Shown here: in pieces, positions 19,746 through 30,000 of the stretch
How the letters are laid out: every line of letters starts with the position of its first letter
Numbering within the stretch: position 1 is the stretch's first letter
NCBI GenBank assembly: GCA_963170055.1
Contig: CAUJGJ010000328.1
Location: 50,701 to 80,700 of the forward strand
Origin: Halisarca cf. caerulea
Lineage: Eukaryota; Porifera; Demospongiae; Chondrillida; Halisarcidae
DNA length: 30,000 bases
Direction: 5' to 3'
Notes under the pieces: generated by a model
Seen by the model: the letters and a program-made list of their open reading frames with translations, nothing else
Database searches by the model: none
What the model was told of the DNA's origin: nothing
Made by a program: the position numbers and the translations under genes

Positions 19746-20504
19746 AGTTGTGGCAGTCGCAAGTAGAAATTAGGAATTAGGTACGGGACATAAAAATTCA
19801 CTTATTTGCAGAAAAACGTTCTTTTGTGGAATAGTAGTCCTGAAAGTTTGAGTACAAAACTCCACCAAATTTTGTATAAATGGTCCACTAGAAGGTCCTC
19901 TTCTGCATGTGATCATGGCCAGAATGCAAGGAAAAAATGGCCGCCTATCCAACTGCGCCAACAAAAACTGCACTATTTAGGGTGTAAAGAACAATGAGAC
20001 AGTGAAACAAATTCATCTTATAGCTTTCAAAGCATCGGTGAGACTTAATATCTTTTAAAAGTGGCGATAACTTTGACCACAACATAGCTAAGCTACCAGA
20101 AATCGGCCAAGCTCACTGTGACAAGATTTTCTTCGAACAACTCGGTCTTGAAGTGCTCGCAGAGATACCTAACAGCTTTGAATAGATGGAAGAGGAGGAG
20201 TAGAAGAGGAAGGTTCATTTTGAGTGTCAAACTTGCGGCTTTTCTGCAGATTTTAGTGACGAAAAGCTCATTCGCGCACTGTCGAACAAGAAATAACCCC
20301 TTCCTTCGTACTTCGAAAATGGTTAGCGAGGTTCGTGCAAGTAACAGTATGAAACTATGTGTTCCAGGCTTCAAGTAGAGGCCCAGGTCATTTAGATATC
20401 TTTAGTAAGAGGCTAAAGAAAAGCGAGGGAAATTCGAAACTCATTTTCTCAATATTACGCAACGTACCTAATTCCTAATTTCTACTCACGACTGCCACAG
20501 TTGT
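19746..20504. mobile_element. TIR element, about 760 bp
   Basis: The termini share GTGGCAGTCG followed by AGTAGAAATTAGGAATTAGG on the left, and the inverted match at 20464-20500 on the right, about 37 bp with two mismatches. The interior frames are short and unrecognised, so it looks non-autonomous. Confidence 0.75.
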
Positions 20505-21040
20505 AACCTTGATACATCTTGCCATGTACCATATACCATATGCGCCTTACTTCTAGAAATCACCAAAATACCATGCGCCGTATGCGCCCTAATCACAATG
20601 TAAATTTAGATCAACTTTTCCCCCGATACTTTCTATAGTAACCCAGCTCAAACATTACATCAACGGAAAGGCTAAAGATAGGGCTATGATGATTAGAACG
20701 TGGTGCCTCCAATGGAAAATTATCGAGCAAATTGATCTCAAAGAATGTGAACGAAACTCTCGGACGAACTTTGAGAAATGATTATAATAACTCAATAATA
20801 CATCATGTACAAAGGCAAAAGATACAAAACAGATGAACTACTGACAGGAACAGATGATAATTGTCTTGTTAGAGCTTTCAGGAAAGGAGAAGACCGTTCT
20901 TGTGTGGAGATAACGGCTGTCGTTACATATGTACACAAGACTGTTTGTGTTTGATTTTTGTCAGTTAACGGTTTTATTAAGAGCCAGGGACAAATGGCTA
21001 CAGCTAGCCTATGTGCAAAAAAGTAGTAAACTGCAATTTC

Positions 21041-21124
21041 AGTCATCCGGACTATTTCACTTATCCGGACACCTAGAAATTTGTTGTGACCAAAGGGGTC
21101 TGGATAATCGAGGGTCCCCTGTAG
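21041..21124. mobile_element. Solo pogo-like MITE end
   Basis: CATCCGGAC, CTTATCCGGACACC and TGGATAATCGAGGGTCCCCTGTA resemble one terminal half of a pogo/Tigger-like element. No matching left end was found within several hundred bases. Confidence 0.4.
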
Positions 21125-21556
21125 CTGGTCTGTTACAATGCACAAATTTAAAGCTATTTACTCTGCTAGCTATTTGGCAATAACGAATTTGCACTATTGT
21201 ATGACAGCCATGCTCTTTTCCATGTCAATCTTACAACTGCTACCATTAAATATAACTCGAGATACACTATTTATGGGTTTCTGATGATGTGTTGGCAACA
21301 ATATACGGACATAATTTGTAAATCTTTACATTTAGACTTCGTTTAGCCACACATGGGCTTTGAATGTAAATACAGATAAAACGACTCGAAGGTAAATGGA
21401 CCAAACAGAGGGTCCCATAACAACATTAGTTAAATTCGTTACTTGCAGATGGAAAAACAATGAGTAGTTAAAAAACAGATCATTGTAAGGGAATATTAAT
21501 TTAGGTATAAATGTACGTATATCACTGACAATGCAACACATATAAATCAATCATAC

Positions 21557-22411
21557 CTGTCGGATCATCATCGACAAACGAGACTGCAAGTGGCTTAGTG
21601 CTTCTTCTGCAAATGGTCTTTCCTGTCGGTCATCCCTTAGGCATCTAAGGACAAGAAATTTCAGCGGGTGGTCATTGGGCAGTCTGGAAAGATCGTCGGC
21701 TCTCCGCTCCACCTCTGGTCTGCCTATTCCTCCCAAGAAATGACAAGGAGGCTGCTGAGTGCCTATCTCCAGCATGAGTACCCCAAGAGAAAATACGTCA
21801 CCCTTATCGGAAAACTGACTATCCCCATCACGCAGACATTCAGGCGGCATGTAGAGTAAGGTACCTGGATTTGTGGTGCTCAAGTACTGGTTTGCTCGTC
21901 GAAATCTGGCTTGACCAAAGTCGCTAATTTTAGCCGTGTTTCCTTCCCTGTCAAGAAGAATATTGCTCGACTTCAGATCACGATGAAGAATTTGAGGATC
22001 GAGTGAATGAAGATATTTCAAACCTGAGGCTATTTGCCGACAAATATAGACCTGTTTATCCCGGGGAAGGCTTCCTCTGTTGTCTTGAAGGTACTTCTCC
22101 AGCGTCTGGTCCATCAACTCCATCACCAACACCGAACCATATTCTTGGTCCGGATTTATATACGCGTCGATAAATTCTACTACCTGTGGATTCTTCACTT
22201 TACTTAAGACTTCCTTTTCCCGCCTGAAATCTGCTAGCACAGCCTCTCTGCTCTCATCGTCAATTTGTTCATCCAATAGAATTTCGTGTATCATTTTAAC
22301 AGCGACTGGTCTGGAGTAATACGTTCCTTGGTAGACTTTTGCGTAGCTTCCCTGTCCCAGAAAACCTCCTATAGTTAGTCCACCCGGGAGATTTGACCAA
22401 AACCTGTTCAT
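21557..22411 (-). CDS. Protein kinase exon (TKL-like), 5' exon of gene 2
   Basis: This exon encodes 285 residues, paralogous to the kinase at 9717-10574. K39, HRDLKSSN, DFG and the helix-F GDVFSLG are all present. The glycine loop reads GQGSYAKV, so its third glycine is alanine, and the SPE of the paralog is PPE here. Both changes are tolerated in many active kinases. An in-frame TAA lies upstream of the ATG. The exon ends in CGACAG/GTATGA, and without splicing the protein would stop one codon later, which supports a real donor. It is phase 0 and compatible with the acceptor at 15951. The intervening 5.6-kb intron is filled with inserted elements, so an unseen middle exon cannot be excluded. 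The promoter-like motif shared with gene 1 lies 70 bp upstream. Confidence 0.9.
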
Positions 22412-22480
22412 TTCTGTCGTAAGAGATCTAAGTTTTTATCACGAGGTTTACTCAGCTTGTTGCTGACCTTTGTGTCTCAA

Positions 22481-22517
22481 ACATCACGTGGTGCATGCGC
22501 ACGAATGACACGCCCTA
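22481..22517 (-). promoter_or_regulatory. Promoter-like motif upstream of the gene 2 kinase
   Basis: This stretch contains CACGTG and an NRF1-like GCATGCGCA, followed by GACACGCCCTA. It is shared with 13276-13312 and lies 70 bp upstream of the kinase start codon. Confidence 0.5.
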
Positions 22518-23158
22518 GCTAGCACAGAAGTCGTATAATATTAATACCGACGTATAGTAGAGTGTTAACTTTATGATACTATGTCCTTGCATGGTGGTGT
22601 CGTCCTTATTATAGAGGTTTCTATATACAGTGTATACCCGCTCTTTTGGTGCGCAGCCTCTGATGACTTGTGCAATGCACTTACACACATAACTAGAAAC
22701 TTTCAGACTGCTACCATAACTTAAAAGTTGATCCAGAAGGTCTGACTGGTTTCACTGCGTGCAAATGAAATGTGTTACAATCAAATTGAGTATATTGAGA
22801 GAAACTGAAAATCTACAGTTATGTGCTGGGCAAAAAGCGGGTGCAAAAGTTACTCTTCATTCAGTTAATATGCCCTTTACGAGGATGGAAGTTGCATTGC
22901 AAAATACCTTTGGGAATCCAAAGATATACCCTGCTTTTAAATTAGTAATGATAGTAACTAACCTATACCAAGAATCATACTAGCCCCTTCAATATTAACG
23001 ATAATGAAACCCTTCTCTCTCAAGAAAGTGTCAATCACCCTCAGGGCACCCATGCACTTTCTATGGCAGGCTCAGCAGAACCAGTCTGGTCAGTGCGGTC
23101 ATGATTGGACCAAGTTTGGACACTTCAGCCTTGGAGAAATTAAATTATAATCAATATA

Positions 23159-23165
<7 letters not shown>
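22518..23165. other. Intergenic region between gene 2 and the LINE
   Basis: No gene is recognised. A 74-codon frame (22759-22983) has ordinary composition but no splice context or homology that I can name. Confidence 0.5.

Positions 23166-23203
<38 letters not shown>
23166..23203. repeat. TA microsatellite, 5' flank of the LINE
   Basis: A dinucleotide TA run immediately upstream of the truncated LINE. It resumes on the other side of the LINE's poly(A). Confidence 0.95.
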
Positions 23204-25914
<2,711 letters not shown>

Positions 25915-26249
25915 GCTAAAACTCAGCATACAATATATGTACCTTCCCCCATCTGATATACTATATGATTATAGTACACATAAAACGTACTAAAGCCCCA
26001 AAAGTTGTTACTATATAATGCATAGTACAGTGAAACCTCCCAAACCGACATCATAGGCATCACTGTCAATAATTAAGGTGAAGCTACATGAATAATTAAC
26101 AACAGTCGCATTGTATCAAGATGTATGGAAACTTAAGGTATTAGTATTGTAAATGTAAACATAGTCCAGTAAAATATATATGTTAATGCAAGCACAATGT
26201 CGTGCTTAACACAAACTATGACATTGTGTGTACTTGCATGTGCACTAAT

Positions 26250-26382
<133 letters not shown>

Positions 26383-26478
26383 CATGCACACTGCTGAAAG
26401 GCTACATAATGTTTTAGTTTATGGTGATGGTAATAGCCAACCACATTTCCTCTTTGTGCTCCTATTGTAGCAAGTCTC

Positions 26479-26963
26479 TCACATATCCTGTGTGAGAACA
26501 AGGTGAGACTGGGGGCAGAATGGAGACCACACAGACTGGATACATGCATATGCAATATGCGGATGGTAGTTGGCAATGCTGTTCAGAGACTGTGGAATAG
26601 CTAGGGTTTCCTGGCATGTTGAACGTCCTCCACTCTCAATGCATAAAGCTGAATGTATATTGCTACTTGCAACCATAGCACACAATGCCATGTTACCATG
26701 ACAATGTATATAAATGTTAGCTACAGTACAGATCAATCTGACTCTGAAATGGTTGGTGCAAGCGAGGCTGTACTTTGGTGAAGGTGTGAGCAGTATTGTT
26801 GGGACAGTACTCGTAGGTGCATGTTCCATAGTAATATATGGCATTGGAGTTTGAGCTGATCTAAAAGGTTGAGTCACAAGAGGGTACACCATATGCATGT
26901 AATGCTGAGTTTGACTCATGACCATGGGCAGTGACTGCGAAACTGTTGTTACAGTAGTAACTG
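26479..26963 (-). CDS. Hypothetical exon, Gln/Pro/Thr-rich
   Basis: On the minus strand ATTGTAG/CA at 26964/26963 could be an acceptor. It is followed by VTTVTTVSQSLPMVMSQT, HYMHMVYPLVTQPF and PTSTVPTILLTPSPKYSL, a composition expected of a disordered region in a regulatory protein. The frame stays open to 26479 but loses this bias after about 26755, so the true exon may end there. No domain is recognised. A similar Gln/Pro-rich frame lies upstream on the same strand at about 27230-27340. It could equally be chance. Confidence 0.25.
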
Positions 26964-27751
26964 CTACAATATTATGGGATTATAGGGTTGTGGTGGACAG
27001 TACTTAAGACCTTTGTGTGTTTTGTATTTAACTGCTCTGTGTTTAACTAATTGTACTTTTACATGCATGCACACAACGATCAACCACGTGTGTCCCTTGT
27101 CCAGCTGTTTCCTGTCTTGTCTCGTGCTGGTTTTCAATATTATTCAATTACAACTAATGGTTACAGTTGTCTCACGCCATCGAACCCACATATAACCATA
27201 TTGGTGATCCTAGAGGGTGGTTGTTTCGAAGTTTGTGAAGTCCAACAAGGCTAGGGTGGACACAGGCTGGGTGGCTGGTAGAAAGGGCTGGGATGCCTGG
27301 TTCAGTGTCTGACTTTGTTGGATTTGCATGAATTGTCATGCAGATTCATGAGCTTCAGTAGATATTTTTGGGTCTTGTGGGTTGTTTTTTGATACCCCAT
27401 TCCTCTTGCTTGTTTCTCAGCCCACAGACAACATTGACTAACCACTCTGTGCTACACATGCATGTGGCACTGATGCCATGCTCCTGCTTTTTGTACCATG
27501 AAATGAATTGTGGTAAATCCTAATTACACTAGCAGCACCTCATGATGTGTAATAATTATAATGGTATAGTGGGATTTGATATTGGATATTGTTATGTCAC
27601 TATCAAGTTGAACTTAATATATGGTGTGTTTTTGGACTGACAACAGTGTCCCGTTTTGCACCTCTAACACTGAAACTTACATTGTTTTGTTGACAAGGAA
27701 TTAAGGCTGTACTATATAACGTACACACATGCTCACACACATGTGCACATA

Positions 27752-27877
<126 letters not shown>

Positions 27878-28339
27878 CACATGATTATATATATCATATA
27901 GGAGTCATGTGACTATTAGCATAATGTCACCAATAAAGCAACTGTTATGTCATGTCAATTTGTGCACATGTACTTATTATAATTATACTATGTACAAGAG
28001 CATTTCAACAGTTACCAAAATTTTACATGATATCCTAGTGGTATAATTTTTGGCATGAATAACAATTTTAACAATATTATGGTATATGAATGTTTTATAT
28101 ATTTGTTGTAATGGTTGTGTTCAACATCAAAGGGGAAAAGTCTGCATTTGCAACAAATATTGCACCTTTTTGAATTAATTTTGATCAAATTGGAGTTACA
28201 GTAATACTGTATTAAACAAGCATTATACATCTATAGCTATACTACATACTATACTACATATATACTATATACTACATACCTATATAGTAATAAGACCTCC
28301 TAATATGATGCAAAAAAAACACCTCACAATGTCCATATA

Positions 28340-28525
28340 CAGTCAGACCTCACTTATCTGCATGCATCCGCTCTCAATGAAATTGCGGATATAAAACGAG
28401 GGAGCTGGCTAAATGAGGGAGCAGTCACGTGTACAGTAGGATCATTACAGATTTGTTCCAATAAAAACTACTGCGGAAGGTGAGGGAACTGGATATCTGA
28501 GGTGCGGATAAGTGAGGTCTCACTG
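28340..28525. mobile_element. Pogo/Tigger-like MITE, 186 bp
   Basis: The inverted termini are CAGTCAGACCTCACTTATC and CAGTGAGACCTCACTTATC, flanked by TA at 28338-28339 and 28526-28527. The length is almost identical to the element at 609-795, but the interior differs. Confidence 0.8.
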
Positions 28526-28963
28526 TACATGGAACAGTAATATAGGTTCGAACAACCCCCAGGACTTAAGCAATAGTTGGTCATACAGTTATAGATGTCA
28601 CATAATTTTGTGATATTTCACAATTAATGAATGCAGAAATTACATTGTGTAAAGCTTCAAATTCGGACTTGAAAATGTATTTGCAGCTACAGAACAATGT
28701 ACAGCCTAAGTTCCACTACCACTACCTCAGAAGGAAAAGGGAATTAAATGTACGTATAATAAATAGTTTATTATAAACTTTAAAAAATAGTATAGACAAA
28801 ATCTAAAATTCATGTTTAATATAATAATAACATCTATCTTGGAATTGAGCTGGAAAGTCCAGGACATAAATTTGGTTCTATATGTATGCATATGCTCCAG
28901 CTTATGTGAATTTCATTTTCAATGACTAGGTATAATAGTGCTTGTTGGTTACCTGTTTGGCAG

Positions 28964-29354
28964 AGGAAAGGATTACTTTGTCTTATCCCAATTAATACAT
29001 TGTCTGGCAAAGAATGGTGTACTGCATGTGATGTTGGTTATTACCTTATTCCTACCATCGACACTCTTCACTGTGATCGTGACAATGTATCTTCCTCATC
29101 AAGTGGTGCCGAACGAGTGTTCTAGAATCAATACTGTTGAAGATCTGGTTGCAAATTTCCACTGTGATAGACAAACTAACTCAACTGATGCTGCCTTTCA
29201 TTTTTTGTCATGGAAGTACAAATTTCATAAGGAGAGCACAATCCTGGTAGCTTATTACAGAACAGCAGACAAAGATATGACACAAATGAGTAAAACTGGA
29301 CGATACACTTCTTCTGAAGGTCGCTGCAGTCCTTCAGACACGAACAGCTACAGA
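28964..29354 (+). CDS. Candidate internal exon of an unrecognised membrane protein
   Basis: CTGTTTGGCAG/A looks like an acceptor. The frame then reads GKDYFVLSQLIHCLAKNG, a hydrophobic segment of about 26 residues (VLHVMLVITLFLPSTLFTVI...), and a cysteine-containing polar tail (PNECSRINTVEDLVANFHC, then GRCSPSDTNSYR). A phase-0 donor AGA/GTATAC ends it at 29354. No family is recognised and no upstream exon was found, so it may be an exon of a small membrane protein or a chance frame. Confidence 0.35.
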
Positions 29355-29441
29355 GTATACATTATCTATTCCAATCCACTATTTTTTGTTGTTCTTCCAT
29401 GATTATTCTTCACTATTTCATTCTTCAGATACCTTCCACAG

Positions 29442-29555
29442 TACCATGAATATGCCACTCGAGATATTCAAAATTTCTACTGGAAACCTTTGTCATTTTG
29501 TAGCTATGAGCACATTGACTCAATTTTACAAGACTTTTCTGAAAGGGTTAGATAA
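29442..29555 (+). CDS. Candidate terminal exon of the same unrecognised protein
   Basis: After a possible 87-bp intron ending CTTCCACAG, the frame reads YHEYATRDIQNFYWKPLSF, then CSYEHIDSILQDFSERVR and a TAA. The junction is phase 0 on both sides and the residues are protein-like. An earlier AG at 29427-29428 would give a frame that stops after six codons. Overall support is modest. Confidence 0.33.
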   Translation, partial: YHEYATRDIQNFYWKPLSFCSYEHIDSILQDFSERVR

Positions 29556-29811
29556 TAATGAATTGAATACCATGATTTATTGTCCCATGACAATTTCACA
29601 TATTAATTATAAACATATATACATAATATATTTCTATCCCAGTTTGTTGAAGATCAATGGATGCATGGGATACATGTGGATACATGCATGCATGGGCATG
29701 CATGCATGTATGGTAGTTATCACCCAGGTAATTACTCCCAGGATGTATACGTATATATATATATATCCATTACTAATTACGTATACCATTACCACAACAC
29801 TGATAGATATA

Positions 29812-29845
29812 GGGGCGGATCTAGCCCAATCTTTTAGGGGGGGAG
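29812..29845. repeat. GGGGCGGATCTAGC repeat fragment
   Basis: GGGGCGGATCTAGCC followed by TTTTAGGGGGGGAGC, matching 19562-19605. It is probably one end of a dispersed repeat family. Confidence 0.5.
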
Positions 29846-30000
29846 CATGGGATAGTTGAAGTTTTGTGTCATGTGTAGCTAAAGATTACAGCTATTATTA
29901 ATGTGTGTATGTATTACATCATAAAAATGGCCATCATCGGCAAAAAACTGCACACCATCAATTGACATTCTGTGCAATTGTAATTGATGATATTTAACCT

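Larger units (their letters stand above)
15952..21556 (-). other. Intron of gene 2 (inferred), rich in inserted elements
   Basis: The intron lies between the donor GTATGATT (21556) and the acceptor TTTGTATAG (15952). It contains a TIR element (16476-17946) with another element nested in it, a second copy of the nested family (18596-19361), a third TIR element (19746-20504), a GGGGCGGATC repeat (19562-19605) and a solo pogo-like end (about 21041-21124). The rest is AT-rich with no convincing exon. Confidence 0.55.

Overview
The window is eukaryotic: introns with GT/AG borders, long AC, TA and TATC microsatellites, many small inverted-repeat elements and a decayed LINE. The two protein kinases are of the TKL-like type that is heavily expanded in demosponges (N-terminal LPGKL, GRFLGQGS, HRDLK, DFGQAR), so a demosponge is my best guess. 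That is inference; no ribosomal or mitochondrial marker is present.

The core of the window is a pair of tandem paralogous genes on the minus strand. Gene 1 runs from a kinase exon (10574 down to 9717) to a membrane exon (7326 down to 5470). Gene 2 runs from a kinase exon (22411 down to 21557) to a membrane exon (15951 down to 14974). In both genes the kinase exon ends at a clean phase-0 donor (CAG/GTATG) and the membrane exon opens at a phase-0 acceptor in front of GAA. Each pair can therefore be read as one gene: an N-terminal cytosolic kinase plus a C-terminal multipass module that weakly resembles apolipoprotein L. Gene 1 carries two tandem membrane modules (predicted 904 aa); gene 2 carries one (predicted 610 aa).

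Between the genes lies a 2.6-kb, nearly perfect palindrome (10619-13220), apparently a foldback-type element. It has 21-bp and 62-bp internal repeats, a mirrored first-exon-like segment (possible half SAM domain), a possible MITE at its centre and GGCGCG on both flanks. It begins 45 bp upstream of the gene 1 start codon and separates that gene from a promoter-like motif still found just upstream of gene 2. A second, older palindrome (13465-14597) follows it.

The two introns hold several terminal-inverted-repeat elements, one of them nested in another. From 23207 to 25684 there is a 5'-truncated, internally deleted non-LTR retrotransposon with reverse transcriptase and a C-terminal restriction-like endonuclease, lying inside a TA microsatellite. 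The outer parts (1-5469 and 25912-30000) are AT-rich intergenic DNA with microsatellites, two 186-187 bp Tigger/pogo-like MITEs and two low-confidence candidate genes.
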